Assembly: GCF_034048115.1 (NCBI RefSeq)
Contig: NZ_CP139145.1
Location: 4,154,001 to 4,218,000, forward strand
Source: Pseudarthrobacter sp. IC2-21
GTDB lineage: Bacteria; Actinomycetota; Actinomycetes; Actinomycetales; Micrococcaceae
Reading direction: 5' to 3'
DNA: 64,000 bases
Shown: in pieces, positions 1 through 7,810 of the stretch
Layout: each line of letters begins with the position of its first letter
Numbering within the stretch: the first letter of the stretch is position 1
Translations under genes and position numbers: made by a program
The notes under the pieces: generated by a model
What the model was told of the DNA's origin: nothing
Database searches by the model: none
What the model saw: the letters and a program-made list of their open reading frames with translations, nothing else

Positions 1-91
1 GGTAGATATAGGTGCCAAGCTGGGAGTTGCGCAACAGTTCGACGGTGTTGCCTGCCTCGTCGAGTACATCCTGCAGGGACTTGCTTGCCAT
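1..91 (-). CDS. LigM-like aryl O-demethylase, N-terminal fragment cut by window edge
   Basis: Only the first 30 codons lie in the window; the gene continues beyond base 1. The reverse strand from the ATG at 91 reads MASKSLQDVL and then LLRNSQLGTYIY, which aligns closely with the start of the LigM homologue at 8779 ([10 protein letters not shown], then [12 protein letters not shown]). The two tyrosines in the YxY motif (residues 28 and 30), which match substrate-pocket residues of characterised LigM, are present. It lies 43 bp downstream of a second LigM-like gene in the same orientation, so the two are probably co-transcribed. The family uses tetrahydrofolate to take a methyl group from a methoxyaromatic acid. 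The rest of the protein cannot be judged. Confidence 0.8.
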   Translation of the reverse strand, partial: MASKSLQDVLDEAGNTVELLRNSQLGTYIY

Positions 92-134
92 CGGTTCTTC
101 TCCTTCGGTTCGGTCGGGTTCCTTGGCCGCGCCC

Positions 135-1487
135 CTAGGCGACGCGGTAGTTCTCACGGGCGAACTGCACAAACGGTGCGGGGGCCACGGTGGCGCGCAC
201 GGCCACCTGGCGGTGCGGCTCCACCTGGAGCTTGTTCGAATTGGGCTCTTCGCCCCAGAGCACCGTTACCTCATCACCAAGCCCAGCGGTGCCCGGGTGC
301 AGGCTGGCGAGCGAAACGAAGGACTGCTCATTGGCAATATAGCCGCAGTCGAAGGACTGGCCTATCGCGGCCCCGTCCCGGAGGACCAGATCCACCTGGT
401 AGAGGGCGTACCGTGCCTTGGGCAGCTCGATGTACTTCGCGGGAAGGCCCGGCCGCAGGAGCGAGCCGATCGCTTCCTGGACGTCGTCCGGGTTCCACAC
501 CAGCGTAACTTTGTGGCGGTGCGAGCCCTCGGGCAGGCCCCTGAGCGCGTCGCTGCCGATGAAATCATGGTCGAAGGCCACGGAGCGGCCGTAGCCGAGG
601 TCGTACGGGGTCAGGTAGTAGTCCTCGATCTCCGGTGAAGCGAAACTTCCGCCGAGCGAGCCGGCCGCCGGGGCGGGAAGCCACTCGCGGTAGGCGCGGA
701 GCGCGTCATCGGAGAAGATTGCCGGCACCGGTGAGGGCACCCAGCCGGATTCGAGGTTCGCGGTGGAGTACCCCTTGGCCCCCACCTGGGTCAGGCCGAA
801 CTCCGCGCCGGTCTCCAGCAGCGCGTCCCTGACCCGGGCGCCGTCGGCCCACGGTCCAAAGAGTTCGTATCCGGGCTGGCCGGCCATCCCGTGCCGGATG
901 CTGCGGACTTCCAGCCCCGCGATCGGGAAGCGGCCCATGTGGAAGAACCCGATGTGCGGGACGGGGGCGCCAATCAGCTTCTCGATGATGGCGGGGGCGG
1001 TTGGTCCTTGCAGCTCGTACCTGAACAGCCGCGGGTCCCCGGGCCGCACGATCGAGTTTCCGTCCCGCTCCATCTCGACCTCGTGGCCGCCGGTTTCGGC
1101 GTGGAACTGCACCCAGTCGAGCACCATCGGGTGCCCCACCAGGTTGTAGGAGTCCTCCTCAAGGTGGGCCAGGATGGCGTCGCCGATCAGTTGCCCCTGG
1201 TGGTTGACGGCAATGAACTGCTTGGCGCGGTCCGCCGGGAAGGTGGCGAAGGAGTTCACGGCGAGCCCGCTAAGGAGCGCTTCGGTGCCCGGGCCGCGAA
1301 GAAACAGATCGGTCATGTGGTGGGACTGGTCAAGCAGGGCACAGCTGGTCCGCCAGGAGCGCTGTTCGGAGCGCCAGTTGCTGAACTCGGGTGTCACGGG
1401 GAAGACGGTGGGGCTGGCCTGCGAGTTGCGCAGCAGTTCCGTTGGAGAGCCCAGCCGTTCGATCGCGGCCTGCAGGGTTTCAGTCAT
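135..1487 (-). CDS. divergent LigM-like THF-dependent O-demethylase paralogue
   Basis: A 450-residue GcvT/LigM-superfamily protein, expected to move a methyl group from a methylated substrate to tetrahydrofolate in the cytoplasm. The start at 1487 (MTETLQ) is chosen because it lines up with the start of the copy at 8779; longer upstream reading has no family match. Conserved landmarks are RNSQ (20-23), DQSHHM, RHGMAG (198-203) and GYSTANLESGW, with the presumed catalytic tyrosine at 240 and the following tryptophan at 249. Unlike the 8779 copy, the YxY substrate motif is T27/F29 and the arginine after VG is H119. Aryl O-demethylase chemistry is therefore plausible, but the substrate probably differs. 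It is transcribed divergently from galB across a 224-bp gap. Confidence 0.85.
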   Translation of the reverse strand: MTETLQAAIERLGSPTELLRNSQASPTVFPVTPEFSNWRSEQRSWRTSCALLDQSHHMTDLFLRGPGTEALLSGLAVNSFATFPADRAKQFIAVNHQGQLIGDAILAHLEEDSYNLVGHPMVLDWVQFHAETGGHEVEMERDGNSIVRPGDPRLFRYELQGPTAPAIIEKLIGAPVPHIGFFHMGRFPIAGLEVRSIRHGMAGQPGYELFGPWADGARVRDALLETGAEFGLTQVGAKGYSTANLESGWVPSPVPAIFSDDALRAYREWLPAPAAGSLGGSFASPEIEDYYLTPYDLGYGRSVAFDHDFIGSDALRGLPEGSHRHKVTLVWNPDDVQEAIGSLLRPGLPAKYIELPKARYALYQVDLVLRDGAAIGQSFDCGYIANEQSFVSLASLHPGTAGLGDEVTVLWGEEPNSNKLQVEPHRQVAVRATVAPAPFVQFARENYRVA

Positions 1488-1711
1488 TGCACTGTCTTCG
1501 TCACGGTGAACTCCTTTGTTCGACCCGCGCGCCATGAGCGGCAGGCTCCTGAATCGTGAGTCTAGAACATGCGTGCCAGGATTGGTAACAAAATTGTAGC
1601 CGAAGCCTTGATTAAGGTGCCGGGGCGTGGTTGTCTGGCACTGTCCGCTGCTGCCGCTGTCGGGAATGCGAAGGCATGACACGGTGCGGAGCGATCCGGA
1701 AGGGATTGATC
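1488..1711. promoter_or_regulatory. divergent regulatory region between ligM-like gene and galB
   Basis: This 224-bp gap separates two divergent starts. Two short dyads are visible: ACAAAATTGT at 1588-1597 (arms ACAA/TTGT) and CCTTGATTAAGG at 1606-1617. They lie in the only AT-richer part of the gap and are reasonable operator or promoter candidates for the aromatic-acid genes on both sides. A good ribosome-binding site (GGAAGGGA) sits just before the galB ATG at 1712. No confident -35/-10 pair could be assigned by eye. Confidence 0.4.
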
Positions 1712-2443
1712 ATGGCCACAAAGGGCACTGTGCTCGTCGTGAGTGCGCACGCGGGCGATTTCGTCTGGCGGGCCGGAGGTGCCATCGCCGCCGCAACCGC
1801 CCGCGGCGAGCGGGCCGTCGTCGTCTGCCTCTCCTACGGCGAGCGCGGCGAATCGGCCAGCCAATGGCTTGCCGGGAAGTCGCTGGAGGACATCAAGGCC
1901 CTGCGCCGCAGCGAGGCCGAGGCCGCCGCCGCCGCACTCGGGGCCGAAGTGGAATTCCTCGACGCCGGCGACTACCCGCTGCTGCCGAGCCGCGAACTGC
2001 TCGATCAGCTCGTCACTATTTACCGGCGGGTACAGCCCACCGTGGTGCTGACCCACCCGTTGCTGGACCCGTACAACGGCGATCATCCCGCCGCGGCCAA
2101 GCTCGCCATCGAGGCGAGGATCCTGGCCCAGGCCATCGGTTACGACGCCCCCGGCGAGGTGCTCGGCGCGCCGCCGGTGTTCTTCTTCGAGCCGCACCAG
2201 CCGGAACAGTGCGACTTCAAGCCCGACGTCCTCCTCGACATCACGGCCGCCTTTCCCGCGAAGCAGAAGGCCATGGAGTGCCTGCCCGCCCAGCAGCACA
2301 TGTGGGACTACTACACCTCACTGGCGGTACGCCGGGGAGTCCAGGTCAAGCGGAACGCCGGTCCCAACCTCGGCCTGCCGGTGGACACCAAAGGCGAGGC
2401 CTACATGCGCTTCTACCCCCAGGTCACCGAGGTCCTTGAATGA
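1712..2443 (+). CDS. galB: 4-oxalomesaconate hydratase-like PIG-L family protein
   Basis: A 243-residue PIG-L/LmbE-fold protein. The family is best known as zinc deacetylases, but Pseudomonas GalB of this family hydrates 4-oxalomesaconate to 4-carboxy-4-hydroxy-2-oxoadipate. The N-terminus has SAHAGDFVWRAGG, in which H13 and D16 stand where PIG-L proteins have the HPDD metal motif; D124 and H125 in NGDHPAA supply the next metal ligand. The SAH..DFVWRAGG form is what I recall for GalB rather than for deacetylases. The ATG at 1712 has a strong Shine-Dalgarno sequence. The gene overlaps galC by 4 nt and is followed by galD, the set needed to process oxalomesaconate. Assignment rests on motif plus context. 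Confidence 0.75.
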   Translation: MATKGTVLVVSAHAGDFVWRAGGAIAAATARGERAVVVCLSYGERGESASQWLAGKSLEDIKALRRSEAEAAAAALGAEVEFLDAGDYPLLPSRELLDQLVTIYRRVQPTVVLTHPLLDPYNGDHPAAAKLAIEARILAQAIGYDAPGEVLGAPPVFFFEPHQPEQCDFKPDVLLDITAAFPAKQKAMECLPAQQHMWDYYTSLAVRRGVQVKRNAGPNLGLPVDTKGEAYMRFYPQVTEVLE

Positions 2444-3180
2444 AGACCGTTGTGGTAACCGATGTGGCACGGGCGGCGGCCGCGGACATCGAACGGCTCG
2501 CAGCGCACGGTGTCGCCACGGTTCACGAAGCGATGGGCCGTACGGGGCTGGTGGGCGTTTCGCTCCGCCCCATCCAGGAAGGCGTCCGGATCGCGGGGTC
2601 GGCTGTCACCGTGCTCTGCTGGCCGGGAGACAACCTCATGATCCATGCCGCCGTTGAACAGTGCCGCGCTGGTGACGTCCTCGTGGTGACCACGGCTTCC
2701 CCCTCGCTGGATGGCTCGTTCGGGGAGCTGTTTGCCACAGCACTGAAGCACCGCGGCGTCCGCGGCCTGGTCACCACCGGCGGGGTCCGCGATGTTGCTG
2801 ACCTGAGGGCCATGGGCTTTCCGGTGTGGTCCGCAGCGGTCAATGCCCAGGGCACGGTCAAGGCGACGGCGGGCGCGGTGAATGTGCCCATTCCGGTGGG
2901 TGGCACCCTGGTGCGCGCGGGCGACGTCATAGTGGCCGACGACGACGGCGTGCTGTGCGTGCCGCGCCCCGACGTGCAGGAGGTACTGGGGGCTGCCGGT
3001 GCGCGGGCCGCCAAAGAGGCGGAGTCCCGCGCGGCCTACCGCCGCGGTGAGTTGAGCCTGGACCGGAACAACCTTCGCGGTGCCCTTGAAAACTTAGGCG
3101 TACGGTATGTCAGCGCGGCGGAATATGGTTCCGGGTCCGGCAGCGCGGGCGGGGTCGAGGCGGGGCATGGCCACGGTTGA
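2440..3180 (+). CDS. galC: 4-carboxy-4-hydroxy-2-oxoadipate aldolase (RraA/LigK family)
   Basis: A 246-residue RraA-like protein. The family includes the divalent-metal class II aldolase LigK/GalC, which splits 4-carboxy-4-hydroxy-2-oxoadipate into pyruvate and oxaloacetate, the last step of the 4,5-cleavage pathway. Landmarks are TVHEAMGRTGLV near the N-terminus, the central GDVLVVTTA strand, and GGVRDVADL, which holds the conserved Arg-Asp pair for substrate and metal binding. The C-terminal extension (KEAESRAAYRRGE) is typical of aldolases of this group. It starts inside the galB stop (ATGA) and overlaps galD by 14 nt, so translation is probably coupled. RraA-like proteins can have other 2-oxo acid substrates; context supports this one. 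Confidence 0.8.
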   Translation: MKTVVVTDVARAAAADIERLAAHGVATVHEAMGRTGLVGVSLRPIQEGVRIAGSAVTVLCWPGDNLMIHAAVEQCRAGDVLVVTTASPSLDGSFGELFATALKHRGVRGLVTTGGVRDVADLRAMGFPVWSAAVNAQGTVKATAGAVNVPIPVGGTLVRAGDVIVADDDGVLCVPRPDVQEVLGAAGARAAKEAESRAAYRRGELSLDRNNLRGALENLGVRYVSAAEYGSGSGSAGGVEAGHGHG

Positions 3181-4246
3181 GGGCATCCCCTGCATGTATT
3201 TGCGCGGCGGTACCTCAAAGGGCGCCTTCTTCCTCGCCTCCGATCTTCCCCGCAACCCTGATGACCGCGATGACGTGCTGCTGCGGATCATGGGCACACC
3301 GGACCCCCGGCAGATCGACGGGCTTGGCGGGGCGCATCCCCTGACAAGCAAGGTCGCCGTCATTTCACCCTCGGGGAACAGCGACGCCGACGTCGATTAC
3401 CTCTTCCTGCAGCTCGGCGTGGACTCGGCGTTCGTGACCGACCGGCAGAACTGCGGCAATATCCTTGCCGGCGTGGGACCGTTCGCGGTGGAGCGCGGGC
3501 TGGCGCCCGCCGGCGGCGAGCAGACCCGGGTGCGCATCCGCATGGTCAACACGGACAGCATCGCCACCGCCACGTTCGCCACACCCGGCGGCATGGTGGA
3601 TTACGACGGCGACCTGGCGATCGACGGCGTCCCCGGTACCGCCGGCGCGATCAAACTCAACTTTGAGGACACGGCCGGCGCGGCAACGGGTGCGCTCTTT
3701 CCCTCCGGCCACGTGCGGGACAGGGTGGCCGGAGTGGACGTGACCTGCGTGGACAACGGCATGCCGAGCGTCCTGATGCGCGCAACGGACCTCGGCGTCA
3801 CCGGAAGCGAATCACCTGAAGACCTCGAAGCCAACGCCGCCCTGGCCGAGCGTCTCGCCGCGCTTCGCCTGGCGGCAGCCGAGCTGATGGGCATGGGCGA
3901 TGTCACCGGCGCCACCGTGCCGAAACTGGTGCTGCTGGCCGCGCCGCGTGCCGGTGGTGCGATCGCCACCCGGAGTTTTCTGCCGGTGCGGGTGCACACC
4001 TCGATCGGGGTGCTCGGCGCCCTCACGGTGGGCGCCGGAGTCCTGGCCGAGGGATCCGTGGGCCATGAACTCGCCGTACTGCCGCCGGCAGGAAAGCCCT
4101 TCCGGATTGAACATCCAACCGGCCACTTCGATGTTGAGGTCGGGGTGGAAAGGGCCGGCGCCGGCTTCAGGGTCACCCGTTCGGCCGCCCTTCGCACGGC
4201 GCGGAAAATCTTCGACGGACGCGTTTTCCCGCGCCCGCGTCTCTAA
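3167..4246 (+). CDS. galD: 4-oxalomesaconate tautomerase (PrpF superfamily)
   Basis: A 359-residue PrpF-superfamily isomerase, close in length to Pseudomonas GalD. The start at 3167 (MATVEGIPCMYLRGGTSKG) is chosen because the family begins with this YLRGGTSKG segment; it overlaps the end of galC by 14 nt. PrpF proteins have two diaminopimelate-epimerase-like halves and move a double bond or proton. GalD converts the keto and enol forms of 4-oxalomesaconate so that GalB can hydrate it. The internal NCGNILAGVGPFAVE segment is the usual PrpF active-site region and includes a cysteine. PrpF in propionate metabolism is an alternative, but no prp genes are present and galB/galC are adjacent. Confidence 0.78.
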   Translation: MATVEGIPCMYLRGGTSKGAFFLASDLPRNPDDRDDVLLRIMGTPDPRQIDGLGGAHPLTSKVAVISPSGNSDADVDYLFLQLGVDSAFVTDRQNCGNILAGVGPFAVERGLAPAGGEQTRVRIRMVNTDSIATATFATPGGMVDYDGDLAIDGVPGTAGAIKLNFEDTAGAATGALFPSGHVRDRVAGVDVTCVDNGMPSVLMRATDLGVTGSESPEDLEANAALAERLAALRLAAAELMGMGDVTGATVPKLVLLAAPRAGGAIATRSFLPVRVHTSIGVLGALTVGAGVLAEGSVGHELAVLPPAGKPFRIEHPTGHFDVEVGVERAGAGFRVTRSAALRTARKIFDGRVFPRPRL

Positions 4247-4272
4247 TACCCACCCCGAGAGAGGACAAGTCC

Positions 4273-5250
4273 ATGACCGAGTTCACCTCGTTCGACGTCG
4301 CCCACCTGGGGAACGTGGAGCTGCTGACGCCCACCTTCGAGAAGAGCCTGTGGTTCTTCCGTGACCTGCTGGCCATGCGGGTCGTGGCGGAATCCGGAGA
4401 GGCCGGGACGTCCGGGGCCGGGAACCGATCGGTATATCTGCGCACGTGGGATGAATACCAGCTCTACACGGTGAAGCTCACTGAAGCGGCAGACGCCGGG
4501 GTGGGGCGGACATCGTTCCGGACCACCAGCCAGGAGGCTCTTGAGCGCAGGGTCGGGGCAATCGAGGCGACCGGACTGGGCGTGGGCTGGATTGACGGGG
4601 AAGTGGGTACCGGTCCCACGTACGCGTTCCGCGACCCTGACGGGCACGATCTGGCGATCTACTACGAAACCGAGCGTTACGTAGCCACCGATGACAAACC
4701 CGCGCTGAAGAACCAGGCCTCCGCGTTCCCCGGCCGCGGCGTCAACGCCCGAAGGCTGGACCACATCAATTTCCTGGCCAAGGACGTGGTGGCCAACGGC
4801 GAGTTCGTCGCCTCGGCACTGCGGGGACGCGAAAGTGAGCGGATCAAGCTCGACGACGGCGGGTACGCCGCGTGGTGGTTCCACTTCAACAACAAGTCCT
4901 ACGACATTGTCTACTCGGATGACTGGCTCAAGCACGGCAACCGGCTCCATCACGTCGCCTTCGCCCCGGACACCCGGGAGGACATCCTGAAGGCGGCGGA
5001 CATCTTCCTGGAGAACGGCATCCACATCGAGTCGGGGCCGCACAAACATGCCATCAACCAGACCTTCTTCCTGTACGTCTGGGAGCCTGGCGGGAACCGG
5101 ATTGAACTCGCCAACGCCGGCGCCCGGCTCCTGCTGGACCCCGATTCGCCCGTGGTGGAGTGGACCCAGGAGGAACGCAAGAAAGGCCAGGCCTGGGGCA
5201 TGAAGACCATCGAAACGTTCCACACTCATGGAACCCCGAACGTCCAGTGA
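4273..5250 (+). CDS. type I (VOC) extradiol ring-cleavage dioxygenase
   Basis: A 325-residue two-domain vicinal-oxygen-chelate protein of the catechol 2,3-dioxygenase type. The likely Fe(II) or Mn(II) ligands are visible in the C-terminal half: H164 in LDHINF, a histidine of the HH pair 226-227 in RLHHVAF, and E278 in GNRIEL. H259 and Y268 match the second-sphere acid-base residues of catechol 2,3-dioxygenases. It lies 26 bp after galD and 47 bp before an aldehyde dehydrogenase. The likely substrate is therefore a carboxylated catechol such as protocatechuate, or gallate/3-O-methylgallate. This is unusual, because classical protocatechuate 4,5-dioxygenases (LigAB) belong to an unrelated fold. 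The exact substrate and cleavage position cannot be read from sequence. Confidence 0.82.
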   Translation: MTEFTSFDVAHLGNVELLTPTFEKSLWFFRDLLAMRVVAESGEAGTSGAGNRSVYLRTWDEYQLYTVKLTEAADAGVGRTSFRTTSQEALERRVGAIEATGLGVGWIDGEVGTGPTYAFRDPDGHDLAIYYETERYVATDDKPALKNQASAFPGRGVNARRLDHINFLAKDVVANGEFVASALRGRESERIKLDDGGYAAWWFHFNNKSYDIVYSDDWLKHGNRLHHVAFAPDTREDILKAADIFLENGIHIESGPHKHAINQTFFLYVWEPGGNRIELANAGARLLLDPDSPVVEWTQEERKKGQAWGMKTIETFHTHGTPNVQ

Positions 5251-5297
5251 CCACAATGAAGTTATCCGGCAATACTGCACAGAGAGGTGCCTAAGCC

Positions 5298-6803
5298 ATG
5301 ACCGACACAATGAACACTGCGGCCCCGGTAGCAACGGGGCTCTTTATCGGGGGCGCGGAACGGCATGCCGCCGGGACCCTGGAAGTCGCGGATCCAGGCA
5401 AGCCGGGTGTCATCGTTGGACACGCGGCAGCGGCCGGGCCCGGCGACGTCGACGATGCGATCGCGGCCGCAAAGGCGGCCTATCCTTCCTGGTCCGCGCT
5501 CAGCGCGAGGGAACGTGCCGAGCAGATGCGCGTGGCGTTGGAGGGCATCGCCGATTTTCGCGATGAGGATGCCGCCATCCTTTCGCAGGAGAACGGAAAG
5601 ATCCGGATGGAGGCCTGGGTGGACTCCCTCGTCTTCGAGATCCGCTGGAACCTTGCCCTCGCGCTGGCCGACGACGTGGACGCGACCAAGGTGCTCCCGC
5701 CGGCACCCGGGGTTCCCGTCTCCACCACCGTCGCGTATCAGCCGCTCGGCGTCGTAACCATCATCGTGCCGTTCAACTGGCCCATCGCCATCCTCGCGGC
5801 GTCCCTGCCGCACGCACTCCTCGCCGGGAACACCGCGATCGTGAAGCCGCCGCCCACCACGCCGCTTGCCACCACCCGTGTGGTCCAGAGGATTGCCGAG
5901 AAGCTGCCGGCGGGAGTGTTGAACGTCGTCACCGGCAAGGACGCTGACATGTCCGCCCTGATTACCAGCCCGGATGTGGCCAAGGTCTGCTTCACGGGCA
6001 GTGTGGCGGGCGGCAAACGGATCATGGAAATGGCATCGAAGTCGCTGACCCGGGTAACGCTGGAGCTCGGCGGAAACGACCCCGCCGTCGTCCTCGAGGA
6101 CGCGGTCCTGGACGACACGCACCTGGACCGCCTGTACGCCGCGGTCTTCGACACCACCGGGCAGATCTGCATGAATGCCAAGCGGATCTACGTCCACCGC
6201 TCCCGTCTGGACGAGATGGTCCGCGGACTCTCGGAGCGGCTGGACCGGGCGGTCATCGGTTACGGCCTGGCGGAGGGCACCACGATGGGCCCGCTGCACT
6301 CTCCGGCCCAGAAGGCGTTCGTCAGCGAGATCATCGAGGAGGCGAAGGCGGCAGGCGCAGACGTCCGGGAGTTCGGGACGCTGCCAACCGATCCGGAGCT
6401 GGCAGGCGGCAACTTCCTGCGCCCCGCCCTCGTGATCGACCCCGACCCGTCACTGCGCGTTGTCACCCAGGAGCAGTTTGGCCCGGTCATCCCGCTCATC
6501 CCGTTCGACAACGAGGACGAGGCCATCCGGTCAGCGAACGATTCGTGGTCGGGGCTTTGCGGCTCGGTGTGGACGGCCGATCCGGACAAGGCCAACCGGG
6601 TGGGCGGGCGGCTGGTCTGCGGCTACGTCTGGGTCAACGATCACGGCGCCACCCGGCTGGACCTGCGGGCGCCCTTTGGCGGGATGAAGCAGTCCGGCAT
6701 GGGCCGGGAACAGGGAATCGAGGGCGTCCGTGCGTTCCAGGACACCCGTTCGATCGCCCACCTCGAGCCCGAAGGCCCGCCCGCAGCGCCCCCGGCGGGC
6801 TAG
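5298..6803 (+). CDS. NAD(P)-dependent aldehyde dehydrogenase, probable ring-fission semialdehyde oxidiser
   Basis: A 501-residue aldehyde dehydrogenase with the full catalytic set: N160 in PFNWP, E256 in LELGGN and the nucleophile C291 in GQICMNAKR. The glycine-rich cofactor motif FTGSVAGG is intact. It follows the dioxygenase in the same apparent operon. I infer that it oxidises the semialdehyde from ring opening to the corresponding dicarboxylate; for 4-carboxy-2-hydroxymuconate-6-semialdehyde the product would be the enol form of 4-oxalomesaconate, the GalD/GalB substrate. Vanillin-type aldehyde oxidation is a realistic alternative. A 51-bp palindromic region and a separate ribosome-binding site follow before metF. 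Confidence 0.85.
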   Translation: MTDTMNTAAPVATGLFIGGAERHAAGTLEVADPGKPGVIVGHAAAAGPGDVDDAIAAAKAAYPSWSALSARERAEQMRVALEGIADFRDEDAAILSQENGKIRMEAWVDSLVFEIRWNLALALADDVDATKVLPPAPGVPVSTTVAYQPLGVVTIIVPFNWPIAILAASLPHALLAGNTAIVKPPPTTPLATTRVVQRIAEKLPAGVLNVVTGKDADMSALITSPDVAKVCFTGSVAGGKRIMEMASKSLTRVTLELGGNDPAVVLEDAVLDDTHLDRLYAAVFDTTGQICMNAKRIYVHRSRLDEMVRGLSERLDRAVIGYGLAEGTTMGPLHSPAQKAFVSEIIEEAKAAGADVREFGTLPTDPELAGGNFLRPALVIDPDPSLRVVTQEQFGPVIPLIPFDNEDEAIRSANDSWSGLCGSVWTADPDKANRVGGRLVCGYVWVNDHGATRLDLRAPFGGMKQSGMGREQGIEGVRAFQDTRSIAHLEPEGPPAAPPAG

Positions 6804-6822
6804 TTCCGGAAGCATCCCAGGC

Positions 6823-6873
6823 CCCACCACTTTACCTATATACATTCCCTATGCGCATAGGTAAAGTGGTGGG
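6823..6873. promoter_or_regulatory. 17-bp inverted repeat upstream of metF
   Basis: CCCACCACTTTACCTAT at 6823-6839 is perfectly complementary to 6857-6873 across a 17-nt spacer. The spacer end forms a nested palindrome, CTATGCGCATAG at 6849-6860. No T-run follows, so a simple terminator is less likely. It lies in the 109-bp gap between the aldehyde dehydrogenase and metF and may be an operator, or an mRNA hairpin separating the ring-cleavage genes from the C1 genes. Confidence 0.6.
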
Positions 6874-6912
6874 CAGGCGCACTGTCGCGCCCCGCCGAAA
6901 GGATTTGCGATC

Positions 6913-7800
6913 GTGACCAAAATCTCGCACGCGACCAACCGTGCAGCATCGCTCGAACTCATGAAGGATTTTTCCCTCGAGATGACCGGGAAGGACATCC
7001 CGGCGCTCATCGAGGCCAGGCCCCTCATCCCCCTCGGGACGAGGATCAACGTGACCTTCCTCGGCAACGAAGACCTGGACATGCGTGTGGCCGCAGCGAA
7101 GGCAGTCCGCGAACTCGGGTTCGTGCCCGTCCCGCATATCTCGGCCCGCCGCCTGAAGTCCCGGCAGCAGCTTGAGGAGTTCCTCGGCCGCCTGCAGGAA
7201 GTGGACGCCACCGGACACGTGTTCGTCATCGGCGGCGATCCCACCCGGCCTGAAGGTCCTTACCCGGATTCGCTGGCCGTGATCAACAGCGGAATCCTGC
7301 AGCAGTTCGGGGTCCGCGAAGTCGGGATCGCCGGCTACCCCGAAGGCCACCCGGACATCTCCACGGACACCCTGTGGCGGGCCCTGGAAGAGAAGTCCGC
7401 CGCCCTCGAGGAGCACGGCTTTGACCCTCTGATCGTGACCCAGTTCGCCTTCGACAGCGCTCCCGTTGCCGAGTGGGTCGACGCCGTCCGGGCCAGGGGC
7501 ATCAAGGCGCCCATCCGCATCGGCACCCCCGGACCGGCCGGGGTCAAGCGGCTCCTGGGCTTCGCACGCCGCTTCGGCATCGGCGCGAATGCCATGATCG
7601 TTAAGAAATACGGCTTCTCCCTCACCAACCTGATGGGGGTTGCGGGACCGGACAACTTCGTCAACGACCTTGCCGCCGTGCTTGCCGAACACGCCGCGGG
7701 CCCCGGGCTGGGCGGACAGATCGGACTGCATTTTTACACCTTCGGAGGCCTCGCGGAAACCGCGGGCTGGGTCCGCCGGTTCAACCCCGGTGAGGAGTGA
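6913..7800 (+). CDS. metF: methylenetetrahydrofolate reductase
   Basis: A 295-residue TIM-barrel flavoprotein of the MetF family, which interconverts 5-methyl-THF and 5,10-methylene-THF. The family segment NVTFLGNEDLDMRVAAAK and VIGGDPTRPEGPYPDSL, which contains the conserved GGDP turn, are clear. The GTG start at 6913 follows GAAAGGA. It stands 10 bp before purU and upstream of ligM, so its job here is probably catabolic: it would oxidise the methyl-THF made by LigM and so regenerate the cofactor, rather than supply methionine synthesis. A comparable ligM-metF association is known in Sphingobium lignin degradation. Confidence 0.87.
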   Translation: MTKISHATNRAASLELMKDFSLEMTGKDIPALIEARPLIPLGTRINVTFLGNEDLDMRVAAAKAVRELGFVPVPHISARRLKSRQQLEEFLGRLQEVDATGHVFVIGGDPTRPEGPYPDSLAVINSGILQQFGVREVGIAGYPEGHPDISTDTLWRALEEKSAALEEHGFDPLIVTQFAFDSAPVAEWVDAVRARGIKAPIRIGTPGPAGVKRLLGFARRFGIGANAMIVKKYGFSLTNLMGVAGPDNFVNDLAAVLAEHAAGPGLGGQIGLHFYTFGGLAETAGWVRRFNPGEE

Positions 7801-7810
7801 GGCGGCAGCA

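Noticed and set aside
3167-4246. PrpF of the 2-methylcitrate pathway
   Set aside because: No prpB/C/D genes nearby, while galB and galC homologues overlap it.
4243-6299. Reverse frames opposite the dioxygenase and aldehyde dehydrogenase
   Set aside because: No start signals or domains; both forward genes have intact active sites.
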